Shown: one piece after another, positions 33,214-44,827 of the stretch
Layout of the letters: each line of letters starts with the position of its first letter
How positions within the stretch are numbered: position 1 is the first letter of the stretch
Source: Lojkania enalia
Lineage: Eukaryota; Ascomycota; Dothideomycetes; Pleosporales
Direction: 5' to 3'
DNA: 64,000 bases
NCBI GenBank assembly: GCA_010094045.1
Contig: ML986654.1
Location: forward strand, 124,001-188,000
Translations under genes and position numbers: made by a program
The notes under the pieces: model-generated
What the model was told of the DNA's origin: nothing
Seen by the model: only the letters and a program-made list of their open reading frames with translations
The model's database searches: none

Positions 33214-35660
33214 TCAGTGCGCCGATGCTGGAGTCGCAAATTCCACGATATCAAGCGTGTCCATGGAGGTATCCATTCTCATTAGGCGTTTGGGCGTTGA
33301 TGCAATCAAGGCCTCGTCGCTAAGTCTTGTCCTCTTTCTCTGCCCGACGGGGGAGGTGGAGGTGTCTTTTGTGCTAGACTGTGCGACGTCTTCACCCTGG
33401 GCTATCTGGTTATTCCGATTCCTCAGCGTATATCTACGATATTGCGTTTCGTCGATGGTTACAGCAGGTGCCCCGACGAAACGAGAGGTGCTCTCTTCCA
33501 TCGGAGCTGGCTGAACGGAGATGCTTGATGAGGGTTGGAATTGGAACTGCCAACCCGTTTAGTGTGTCATGGTCAAATTATATGCCGTCGCGCGTACTCA
33601 CATAATGTGCAATTTTGGTTGTGGGATCATAGTATTCTTTCATGATCCTGCTAACCACTCCCTCGGCTTTACTAACCGAAAATCGTGGATTTCCAGCCAG
33701 CGATTTTTTTGTGCGGCCCTGTGCAGGAACAAGGAAGCCTTTCCCCCGCAATTCGGTTGCCACCTTGCTAACCGTCTGCAAATCACACTCTAGTCTTGTT
33801 AGCTCAGCCACCTCGACGTGTCGGTCCAGAAGATACGTACGCAGAATCTGTGCGAGCTGCTTGTCGTTGGAATAGCCCCGCGCCTCTAGAATATAGATTG
33901 CTCGCCTCAAGAGCACTAGACCCCGAAGCTCCCGAAAGAGGGCGTCATGCTTCCCTTGAAGCAGGCATTGATAGCAGGCATGATCTTTGGGCAACCTCTG
34001 GTCATCCAAACCTCTGTAGCCGTAGCAGTGAACGTGCTGCCATGTTTCACAGAAGCCACAATTGATCTTCCATTTTTAGTATGAGCAAAATAGGTAAGCA
34101 ATGGTATCAACTTACCATGTCGCCTTCTTCCTCATTGTATCCACACTGGCAAAGCACTTTGTCCACACTCTCACCCAAACCAGCAGGAATCGACGTCCTT
34201 CGTAAGGACCCAATAGCCTTACGGGGAGGGAGTAAGCTGCTCCTACTCTTCTCAAGCTGCCGGATGACTGTTTGAGAAAGTTTCAATTCGCTCTGTGTTG
34301 ATATGTCGATTGGATCCAGGAAACTCTGCTGAGGATTCGCCTGCGGCTGAGTACTTTGCGTGTCATCTTGGTGGACCGACGGTTGAAGCTATTGATTTCA
34401 GTCAACAACAGTGCTCTTCCATACTGTGGACTGCGTCTAACAACTTGCCATTTGGTGCAATCTCCGCTGAATGCGGATATCTTCTAGCTTGGCCGAAGAT
34501 GCTGTGCTACCTCCCGAGGCGATAGGCTCACTCTGATGTACGGTCATGGGCGTTGGTGTGCTCTCGTCCTGACTGGTTTCTTGCGTAGCCAGCAGGGACA
34601 GGCGTGAAACAATATCCAAATCAGCATCTTGCCCGTCTAAATCCATGGAACTCTTAGAGTCCGCTGTTGACCGTTTAACTACTTTCTGTTGCTCTAGTTG
34701 ATGGGTCTTCATATCTTCAGAAGGAATGAACTGGACTGGGAGTGCTTTGTTTTCGACGTCAATGTGGTCAAATCTGCTCTCTGGCTCACCGTAGGTAAGA
34801 CCATTCGGAACCGCAACATCCTTTATGTTGACGTCCTCCTCAGTGTTTGGATACAGGTGAGAAACATTCAGGGAGACTGAATGGAATCCTGCATCCACCT
34901 TACCCATATTAGAGTCCATCTTCTTCCAACCAGAATTTGGGTAACGAATGCTATAGTCTGTAGACAACTCGAACCCGGGAGGAAGGTAATCATCGGGACA
35001 GTCTTCAGTGTAGATTAAGTGCATCTTGAGGAAACGATGCGCCGGTAGGTCTGGCATGGTGTTGCAGACTGCAACCACTTTGCGGATGAGGATTTGCATG
35101 GCATACTTGGCCTTTTTGACCGTTATCCTGTCACCCAGCGGGCCCTCCATTTCCACCTCTGAGACGACGCGTGATCCAGCGGAGACTGCATAATGAAAAG
35201 TGAAGCTGTATAACTCGACAACGTTGGAAGGCTTATCACGATCCTCAAAGATGGATATTTGAAGCCCGCGAAGATAGCCTTTCTGCAGTGCATCAAAGGC
35301 TCCTATCTCCAGCCAGTCGAGTAGCCTGTCAACCCGGGCACTTCGTCCCCTTTTAAGGACCTGCATGCGAGTACCACGTCTCTTCGACATGACTGGCTGG
35401 CCATTGTCTTTGGCGTAGTCGTCGTACGTATAGTCATTATTGATCGTTTCGTAGATTTGATGCTCAAAGCAAGAGTCAGGAAAGATGTTTCTAATGTAGG
35501 CAAGGGCGGAAATGGATCCGTGAACGAGCGTCTGCACAACTTCAGTGCTCTGCTTGGTTGTAGTTGCCTGTTCTGTTGCGATGATGGTCGAAGTCGCAGT
35601 TCCCTGATCAACTGCCGCCTGGACGGCGGCGCGGGTCTTCATGGCCTGCTTCCGGGCCAT
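33214..35660 (-). CDS. hop1: Meiosis-specific HORMA domain protein Hop1
   Basis: Four exons, 35,660-34,449, 34,388-34,116, 34,066-33,602 and 33,510-33,214, give 748 residues; all three introns are phase 0. The first intron uses a GC donor (GCAAGT..TAG). The HORMA domain occupies about residues 35-250 (TEVVQTLVHGSISALAYIRN to LIYTEDCPDDYLPPGF). A central PHD-like zinc module CQCGYNEEEGDM-INCGFCETWQHVHCYGY spans exons 2 and 3 (about 484-530). A winged-helix segment follows (YSNDKQLAQILRTYLL). Hop1 loads on meiotic chromosome axes, promotes interhomolog recombination and signals through Mec1/Tel1. The start at 35,660 (MARKQAMKTR) is preferred over an in-frame upstream ATG at 35,756, whose extension shows no constraint. 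The very C terminus may contain the closure motif that binds its own HORMA domain. Confidence 0.92.
34389..34448 (-). other. GC-AG intron of hop1
   Basis: On the minus strand the exon ends CAAATG and the intron begins GCAAGT, the usual minor GC donor with otherwise perfect consensus. It ends with a TTGACTGA branch-like site and CAATAG, 60 nt in all. Without it the frame hits TAG three codons later; with it the frame continues through QDDTQSTQPQ to the PHD module. Confidence 0.85.
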
Positions 35661-37487
35661 GGTTACGGCAGGGTTTGAGGGGAAGAGAGCGGATGGAGAG
35701 GAGATGAGAAAGTCTGGTAATGGAGGGGCATAAGACGTTTGTTGGCAGAGTCTCAAGGCTCGCTGCTTCCACGGTCAGGTGGTTGGTCATAGTCCAGAGC
35801 TCTCAAGGAAAGAGCGGCCAGTCACGCCTGGGGGATCATCGCAGTCCTCACTTCGCAATGGCAAGACGAGATGTATAGAAAACTTGGTGGCATTATCTCC
35901 TATCACCGTTCTGCGGAGTATCAATGGTGATGTCCGATAGAGAAACTGACTCTGATGGTTCCAGCCCAGGAGAACCTTGAATCAGTAATGCCCGAGATCC
36001 CTTCTCCATCATAAAGCTATCATGTCTAGCCCTCTTACCGCCCTAGACTCTTGTTGCCACTTTCGTAAACTTGCCACGGTTCCGCTGGGCGTCAACGTTA
36101 AAGAGATCGGTCTGAGGCTTGGAAGGCAATAGACGCAATACATCGATAGATTCCTTTCAAAGTGAGATTCATCAGTGTGGAACAAGAAAAATTTGAGCAA
36201 TGAAATCATACACAGGCCAAAGGAATATAGAGTAGATGGAGCGAAGAACTGGCCTCGAGGGAAACAACAGTGATTGGTGGACGGCGCTATCGCAATATGG
36301 AAACGCTCAAGACGAGATAGCTGCTGCAGGATGCTTCCTCAGCGACACACAAGCAGCGAGATGGACCCCAATTACCACGAAATTTCTCCGCGCTCGCTGT
36401 TTCCCGGTCGTTATTCATCTACAGTGGTAACTGTAATTCTCCTCATGAGACTACATCTAGTGAGAAAAAGACTGAGGTCGGCGCAGCCACTCCTGTCCTA
36501 GCGCGCCCGTTGCCACCCGACGAGGCAACTTGCCCCCAACGTGAGAGATATAAACCGCAGCGCGTCCAGTGTCCGGAAAGCAGGCAAAGGCCGGAGTGGT
36601 CCAGAAAAGGCGGGTGTTCGTGCTAGGGGATGCCGTGCAATACAAATCCCGCCCTGTGCAGCTATAACACGAGTGTTAATGGTGGAGATGCGGACGCTGG
36701 GATGTCAAATGCTTCCTATGCTCCAGCAGACGCGGGCTGAAAGCGATGCGCAGCAACAGCAACAGCAGCAATATTTGAGAAGCGCAAGAACAGTAATGAT
36801 AATAATGGGATGAGATGAAACGCTTTGACTAATAGGCCCTCTGCATGAGTACCACATACGGGACGCGCTTGCTGGGCCGTGTGTGTGCCTGCCACTTTTA
36901 TTTTCTCGCGACTCGGGGGCGTGATTGATCGCTAGCCGATTCCCAGGGCTTGGGGGGGACGCCGTCTTCTACCTTTCACACCTTCCCCGCCAACACCAAC
37001 CTCACCACCAAACTTGCCTCGCCCCAAAGTGCCGCGGGCCTTTCACACTCTCCCCTCCCTTCTCCTTTTGGTGTGTGGCTCGGTTCTCCCCTCTGGTGTT
37101 TGACTTTCTATCTTCCCCGTCTCACCTCTACCTCCTAATCCCGCCGCTTGTCAGCGTGCGGTCCCCGAGGAGCAAGAAGCGCGCCGCCGGCAACCCCACG
37201 AAGCCTCCCACAGAGCTTCGGATTCACTCACAGCCATCTCTAGCAGAGCTCATGACTGCATGATTCTATCCCCAACCATCTCCACACGCCTTTACTGTGC
37301 TGACCTCGCGTTTCGACGACCCCCGACCTCACGCCCCTACACTACCTCCCGACCCTACATCACCCTCCCGTGGACACCTTGTTTTGTCCATAGGGGGCGG
37401 ACCGGCACGAGACTGCTACTGTAGAGCTGCAACTCCTTTTGAGCAGCGCTATCAGAGTGCATCGGTCCGGACGACCCATCGTGCAAC
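35661..37487. other. Divergent intergenic region between hop1 and the Cdc4 gene
   Basis: About 1.8 kb between two divergent start codons. The left portion is the hop1 upstream region. From about 36,950 the plus strand is strongly C/T-rich, fitting a long leader and promoter for the Cdc4 gene. A glutamine-codon-like CAG/CAA repeat lies at 36,749-36,770. No gene in either strand is supported. Confidence 0.5.
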
Positions 37488-40400
37488 ATGGCCTCTCTGC
37501 CACCGAACGCCAGCGGCGAGACGAGGTCAAAGGGTGCAGGGAAACAGGTCGTCGACCCATATGCTGCTATCGGACAGCTATCTCTCGCGCCAGCCACACA
37601 TACGACGGTAGTCACGACTACGACGACTACGACCACGTCGTTTCCTCCCATGATCATGAACGCTCCGAGGCCGCTGAGCGGGAGAGATCCAAAGGATTAC
37701 CCTCTCGCACGGCTCGCAGCGCCTGAATCACTACGTCGCTTCGACTTTAATGCTGGTGGGATGCAGATCATGTTCGAGGAAGCAGACGATGTCGTGGACA
37801 AAGTTGAAGAGGTAGGCCTTAGCCGAATATAGGAGCCACCTCGCTCTCGGCATCCTTCAATACTTGAAGGAGCATCCTTGCGCTTAAGAACACTAAACTA
37901 ACACGTTTCTGTTTTCTAGCACAAAACTCTCCACGATGACCTCCGCATGTCCAAGGGGAAATTACGCAGGGTCGAAACCTTCAACGGACCTCCCGAGTTC
38001 GCCACGCCGAACCGGTCGGCACGCCCCAGCATTGCTCTACCTAATCTTTCTAATACCACAGGACGCTCAGTATCTGGCCGAAGAAAACGCTCGTCTTCCC
38101 CGCCATCTATCGCCGAAGCTGCCGAAATTGCAAGCTTGCATCGCCGCAGCAAGAAGCCTCGAAGCTCTATCCAAGAATTCAAGGCCAGGGGAGGCTCCCA
38201 TGTTAGTTCTACATTCACACCTGAGGAAATGGATGAAACTGTTCCGGCAACCCCAGACACAGATGCAGGCTCGTTCAAGATACCCAGGATAAAGACAGGC
38301 TCGAGACGGACAAATTTGAGGTCGTCTTCCCAGCAAAGTCGACGACAACACCTGCCCACGGCATGGCAGCTCCAGCAGTCTCATGCAGGGCCGTCAAACG
38401 TCCAACAAGGGTCCTTGGATCTCACTGTATTGAATGACCAACAGCGTATTCGTCGCGATGCGGCGTGGACACCTTCCGTAGTGGAAGCCCCGGGAATTGC
38501 TGCGACTCCTCCCATCGCAGAATCAGATCTCGAGCCGATTGGGCCCTTTTCAGCCACTGATGGGTCTCTTCCAATGGGCGCACGACCGACACCTCTAGAT
38601 ACAATCTCTGCACAAGATGCTAGCTTACCAAGTCCCAGCTTATCCCCTATAACTGCGGCTGCAACTCTTGCCCATCATCCCAATGGCGGAGCCTCTTTCA
38701 ACGAGGACGAGCTTGATGATGAGTCCAATGAAGTATCTAGCTTGGATATATCGCAGAGCAACTCCGTCGACAGCAGCAGAACCGTCGGACACTCGATATC
38801 TCCGGCTTCATCGAAACGTCTCGAGTTACCCGACCCCCGCGAAGATCTAACTCCGAATGCACAGTTACCCACACCTACATTAATGGATGTTCCAACCATG
38901 TTGGATTCTTTTGATGCTTTGCCGGATAAGATGCAGACATATGTCATGTTTCAACTACTTAAAAGGTGTACAAAGCCTACGCTACACTTTGTTGCCGACA
39001 TTGTCAATCCAGCTCTAAAGTGTGATTTCATCGGCTTGCTACCCCTGGAACTGAGTCTCAATATCATCCGATTTCTCGACGTCAAAAGCTTGTGTAGCGC
39101 TGCACAAGTATCAAAGAGATGGCGCCGAATTATTGATACCGATGAGACCGCATGGAAGGAGTTACTAGAGAAGGACGGATACGCCCTACCTGACAATGAG
39201 CTGGAACGTGCCGTTAGGGAAGGATGGGGATGGCAATACCCACATAACTCCGAGAGCTGGGAGCGTGATCTGCGCGAGCAGAATACCAAGTCCGATAGCG
39301 AGAATTCGCCCGGTTCATCTGGTTCAAGCTGTCACGGCAACTATGTTGACAATGACGGCGCGGTAGCAAAGCTACCATCCAGCAGGTCAAAGAGGAAAGC
39401 CACCCACAAGCATGGTTCATCCAAGAAGCAGCGCAGGAAGGGGCCGTCCACGTCCAAGTTTCACCCACCCATTTACCCTCGAACCGCAGCTCTCCTACAG
39501 GGTCCGATTGCTATTGCAGAGATTGCAGCTGCCGCAATTCCAAGCCCTAATATCGGCTTACCAAGCTTACGAAATATGCACCTTTACAAATCACTATACC
39601 AACGCCATCACCTCATTCGCAAAAGCTGGATGGAGGAGGACACACGGCCAAAGCACATTGCTTTCCGCGCGCACACACATCATGTCGTTACATGTCTTCA
39701 GTTCGACACGGACAAGATTCTAACGGGTAGCGATGATACAAATATTAATGTTTACGATACAAAGTCCGGGGCTCTACGGAATAGGCTTGAGGGTCATGAA
39801 GGAGGTGTATGGGCTCTCCAGTACGAGGGCAATACCTTGGTATCGGGCTCCACTGATCGCTCGGTGCGCGTGTGGGACATTGAGAAAGGAAAATGCACGC
39901 AAGTATTCCAGGGTCATACATCGACTGTTCGGTGTCTTGTTATCCTCAAGCCTACCCAAATTGGAGAGACAGCGGATGGTCAGCCCATTATAATGCCAAA
40001 AGAACCACTGATTATTACCGGTTCGCGTGATTCAACGCTCCGAGTCTGGCGGCTTCCTCAACCAGGAGAAAGGAGCATCATGCAGACTGGGCCTTCTGCG
40101 AATGACCACGACAATCCATACTTTATTCGTGTCCTTACAGGGCATCACCACTCTGTTCGTGCCATTGCAGCCCACGGTGACACACTTGTTAGCGGCAGCT
40201 ACGATTGTACTATCCGTGTTTGGAAGATTTCGACCGGTGAGGTCTTACATCGTCTCTCAGGTCATTCTCAAAAGGTTTACAGCGTCGTCTTGGACCACGC
40301 CCGTAACCGTTGCATAAGTGGATCCATGGATACGCTAGTCAAGGTGTGGTCTCTTGATACTGGTGCCTGTCTCTACACTCTTGAAGGGCATACATCGCTC

Positions 40401-40885
40401 GTTGGTCTTCTGGACTTGAGCCACGAGCGACTTGTCTCGGCGGCTGCAGACTCAACTCTCCGTATCTGGGACCCGGAGAATGGCCAATGCAAGAGTACCC
40501 TTTGTGCCCATACTGGTGCCATCACCTGCTTTCAGCATGACGGACAAAAGGTCATTTCCGGGTCGGATCGCACCTTGAAAATGTGGAACGTAAAGACAGG
40601 TGATTTTGTCAAAGATCTTTTGACAGACCTTAGCGGTGTTTGGCAGGTTAAGTTTAATGAACGACGTTGCGTGGCTGCTGTTCAACGTAACAATAAGACA
40701 TACATCGAGGTCAGTGCTTTGGACTAAAGAGGTTGAACTGCGCTAATATTTAGATACAGGTTCTCGATTTTGGCGCTTCGCGGGATGGTATTCCTCCTGA
40801 CCAGCGTGGACGCAGGATCGTTGTCAATCAAAAAGGACACGAAACTGAAGATATAGAAGAGATTGTCGAAGCCGAGCCAGTGTAA
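37488..40885 (+). CDS. cdc4: F-box/WD40 protein, SCF ubiquitin ligase subunit Cdc4
   Basis: Three exons, 37,488-37,811, 37,920-40,709 and 40,760-40,885, give 1079 residues. The introns are 108 nt (GTAGGC..TAG with an ACTAAC branch site) and 50 nt (GTCAGT..CAG), both phase 0. After a long disordered N-terminal region come a dimerisation segment (DALPDKMQTYVMFQLLKR, about residue 437), the F-box (LLPLELSLNIIRFLDVKSLC, about residue 475) and seven or eight WD40 repeats from about residue 688. These include GSDDTNINVYD, SGSTDRSVRVWD and SGSYDCTIRVW. The last exon adds the conserved VLDFGASRDGIPPDQRGRR tail. Cdc4 recruits phosphodegron substrates, such as the CDK inhibitor Sic1 in yeast, to Skp1-cullin. 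Met30/sconB is a related alternative, but the dimerisation segment and C terminus favour Cdc4/Fbw7. Confidence 0.93.
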
Positions 40886-41536
40886 ACCGTCCGCTCATGG
40901 CTTTATTTTTTGGCATAACTGCACATATTACGACTATGGTTCAAAAGCAATACCCATTATGCGATCTGCGAGTACTTTTAATCGATGACGGGTTTCATTA
41001 TTCAAAAAACATGTTTTTACGAAATGGTACACAGCTGTCCTGGGGTGTCTAATTCTCTCCTTGCTAGCATGGCTGCGGCTTTTTGGCATCAGGCTTCATT
41101 TTTGAAGGGCCTGCACGGAGTATATCTAGGACTCGGGCGTTCCATCTGGTTTATATTGCATTTTAAGGGCGTTTGATTCCCTCTCTTTTTGGGGTTGCAT
41201 TCCAAGAGAACAGTCCTCAGCCAAGTAGTGGGTAGCAGCAGGAGAGCCTCGCATTTGACGAGGTTGATAAACGAAATATATTCAATGATAATATCGATGT
41301 TCCTTGATATGTGATATATCTCCTTTTTTTTGAAGGTAGCATTCTAGAGAGAGGCTGAGACGAAAAGGTGGCGCGGAAGTGACGCCACGGCCCCGCCACG
41401 AATTGCCACAAACTGGAAAGCTCAAAGCTGCAGCACATGCCCATTCAATAATGCTAACGCAGTTCACAATTCAATATCCTTCTCGATTCTCATCTACAGT
41501 CTCACTGGAGATGGCCCCACTAGGCATACCGTCCTA
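40886..41536. other. Intergenic between two plus-strand genes
   Basis: About 650 bases: the presumed 3' UTR and terminator of the Cdc4 gene (T-rich at 40,900-40,910 and 41,320-41,330) and the upstream region of the BRAP2-like gene. No additional gene is seen. Confidence 0.5.
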
Positions 41537-43753
41537 ATGCCTGCCTATTTCTTCCACATTTGCTTCGAGCTCTACCCATCGCGGTCCTCGCCGGAAACGA
41601 CCTTCACCCCGCCTCCATCGACCGACATCTTCAGTCCGCAACTCCCCGCCCATAACACGACGCCCTGGGGCGCCCTCGCCTCATCACAGAAAACCCAAAG
41701 TTTGCTCAAGTCTATAGCTTGCAGCAGTGACGCTGTTCGACAAAACAGCGCCCGCGACCGCCCAGCGACGTCTAGACGATTCAGTCATCGCGCACGAGCT
41801 TCATTCGCAGAGCACCACGACAGCCCCGTTCCAGTAATCAAACCGCCGGTTCGACCGGCTCATAGACGCGCCCAAAGCTTTGCTCACCGAGACTGGAGGT
41901 TTGACGCTGTCTCCATCCAGAGCATCGACATGAACCAAAGCTCGGGCGACGACACCACTCGCAGCCGCGCAAAGTCTCTGAAGCAGCCGTCCCATGCCTC
42001 GAGCTCTGGCGGTCTAGCCACCAAGGGCAAATTCATACCCTCGGACCTAAAGGACACTGAAGTTGGCTGGGGTGTCGTTCATTTATACCGGGATGGCCAG
42101 GAAACGCCGGGTTTGTACGATGAGCCAGGAGCTGGTGCGCGTTCTAGGGAAGGGGGGGGGACAGAGTTCAATGAGGAGAATTGCACAACGCTTTGTATAT
42201 TGGCAGTGCCCTCATACATGACGCCATCAGACTTCCTCGGTTTTGTTGGCGAGCAGACCAGGGAGGATGTCAGCCACTTCCGGCTCATCAGGACGAGCCG
42301 AGCAAACAAATACATGGTGTTGATGAAGTTCCAGGATGCAAAGAAAGCGCGGGAATGGCGAAAGGAGTGGGACGGGAAGACGTTCAACAGTATGGAGGTA
42401 TACATCTAAGCTCTTGATGTCGTGAGAGTAGCTAATGAGAGAGATCAGCCTGAATACTGTCATGTTGTCTTTGTCAAATCCATCAACTTCCAAAACGGAG
42501 ATTCAAATCGCGACCCTTCGAGCTATCCTGACCTTACCAATGACCCTTTCACACCCGCTCCAACGAAGCAACCGACCGCTCCCCTCCCGTCAAGCGTCTC
42601 TCCTATCGAATCATCCTCGCTTGCTTCCTCCCTTACAACCAAGCCGTTCGCTCCACCTACCCCTTCCCTCGTTGAGCTACCGACCTGCCCTGTATGTCTC
42701 GAACGCATGGACGAGTCAACCGGCCTCCTCACAATCCTCTGCCAACACGTATTCCACTGTGCTTGTCTAGAGAAATGGCGAGGAAGCGGCTGTCCAGTAT
42801 GTAGGTACACACAAAATGACGCCTTCGGGGGACATCGAGGAGCCGACGGCGATGCCCCGGACAACGAATGCAGCGTGTGCGGATCAACAGCCAATCTCTG
42901 GATATGTCTGATCTGCGGGAACATTGGATGCGGGCGATACGACTCTGCGCATGCCTTCGCCCACTATGAGGCCACCTCGCACACGTACGCTATGGACGTC
43001 GTGACGCAGCATGTCTGGGATTATGCAGGCGACGGCTACGTGCATCGGCTGATTCAGAACAAGGCCGACGGCAAGCTTGTAGACATGCCCGCCTCCACAC
43101 ACCACGGGTTCAATAATGATAGCACTAATAATTCCAACTCAATGACAGGCTATGCCTCAGACACGGTGCCGCGCGAGAAATTGGACAACATGGGCATGGA
43201 GTACGCATACCTGCTAACCTCACAGCTCGAATCGCAGCGCGCCTACTTCGAAGAACAAGTCGAGCGGGCAGTCGACAAGGCCGCAAAAGCCGCCTCTTCG
43301 GCCGACGAAGCGAACCGCACTGCCGCCTCGCTCTCCTCCCAACTCGAGACTCTAAAACTACAGTACGAAGAATCCCAAGCCTCCATCTCGACCCTAGAGA
43401 AAGAAGCCGCGAGAAATGCCGCCCGTGCTACCTCTGCCTCGGAGCTAGCCCGCAACCTAACAAAGCAATTCAAAGAGGAACACACCATCAACGAGAGCCT
43501 CATGACGCGCATCGCCTTCCTCGAGAAGCGGGCCATCGACGCCGAAACCAGAGCTAAGGAGATGGAGACCCAGAAAGCCGAACTAGAAGAGCAGAACCGC
43601 GACCTCAGCTTCTTCATCAGCGGGCAGGAGAAGTTGAAAGAAATGAGGGAGAACGAGGTGATGGGTTTGGCGGAGGGGGAGGTAGAGAGTGGCTATCTAG
43701 AGATTGGCAAGGAAGAGGGGAAAAAAAGAAGGAAAGGGAAGAAAAAAGCTTGA
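41537..43753 (+). CDS. BRAP2/Etp1-type RING and ZnF-UBP protein
   Basis: Two exons, 41,537-42,397 and 42,449-43,753, with a 51-nt GTATAC..CAG phase-0 intron, give 721 residues; the junction reads FNSMEPEYCHVVFVKS. Domains in order are a BRAP2 RRM-like domain (about 217-302), a RING finger with CPVCLERMD, CQHVFHCACLEKW and CPVCRY (about 367-408), and a UBP-type zinc finger CSVCGSTANLWICLICGNIGCGRY (about 428-500). A long coiled coil runs from about 535 to 700, ending in a Lys/Arg-rich tail. This is the architecture of human BRAP/IMP and yeast Etp1, RING E3 ligases that bind ubiquitin; Etp1 is linked to ethanol tolerance and BRAP to Ras-MAPK signalling. E3 activity is inferred from intact zinc ligands. 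The Ser-rich region at 50-190 is probably disordered. Confidence 0.92.
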
Positions 43754-44827
43754 TTAGGATTATCGGATAGGGATATATATTCATGAGGAAGAGGTTGCGT
43801 GGCATGCATGATGTATCATTGTGTGGGCCTTTTTTTTTTTCCTCGACAACAGATTTGCATATATGGAGTTTATACGCATGTACTAGCGTTTTTAATGAAG
43901 TACAGGATGCATGGCGGATGGATTGATCAATAGAGCGATCCATTCATCGATTTGGTAGATACCCATTACTCAGATACTGCCATGCCTTCATCATATAGTT
44001 AGCATTTATATAGTGCTCAAATTATTCATATAACTATACGCTTAGGCATCACATTTTCATCATGTGGTTCCTCGCACGTACAGTGGCGATAATAATATTC
44101 AATAGATTGATCTATCAACACACCAATCACTTATAACAGATCTCAAATCTTCGAACATGGCGATAAAAAAGAAGATAATCAATTCATCCAAAAAAAAAAA
44201 AAAAAGCTCGCTAGAGATATGATACAGCCAGCTATAGCAGAGAGAGAGTCTCATAAACTCCACCATTATTAGGTCGTCAATCTCCATCTGGATCATCTGA
44301 TGAACCACTCGTCCGCTCGGTCTCCTACCAACTAGCACCCACCCATACACACTCAAAGCAGAGTCATAGCAAATTTCATTCCTCATAACTCATTACCGCC
44401 GTTCAGGCCCCAAAAAGACGAACAAACCGCAGAGATAACCAATGCCCCAAAAGTAGAGGAGATAGTAAGGAAAAAAAAAAAAAAAACAGCATATCTGAAT
44501 ATCCAGCCATAAACACCAATTTGCATGAACCCAAAGCAGTCATTAAAAAGCCCAGGGCGCCATCGAGTATTCGATCACGCAAGGGAAAGGTGTGTATGCA
44601 TAGAATCCAATCGAGGCTAACTTTGTTTGATCGTAATCCAAACGTCATTGACAAGCGATGGATATTGGTCGAGTGCGATCCAATAATCGATGGTATATAT
44701 CCAAGGCGGATACGGATTCAAAGCGGCTGAACGGCAACATATCTTCATTAAAAGCAAGGTAATCCAAGGCGGAGGCTTGAATAGTCCCAAACAGTTCAAA
44801 CCAATCCAGTAGTCGGTGATACTCGAA
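43754..44827. other. Convergent intergenic region with A/T tracts
   Basis: About 1.1 kb between two convergent genes, so it should hold both 3' ends. It is AT-rich and includes homopolymer tracts (T at 43,830-43,839, A16 at 44,190-44,205, A at 44,471-44,486). Minus-strand frames of 75-108 codons here are low-complexity and unsupported. Confidence 0.5.
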
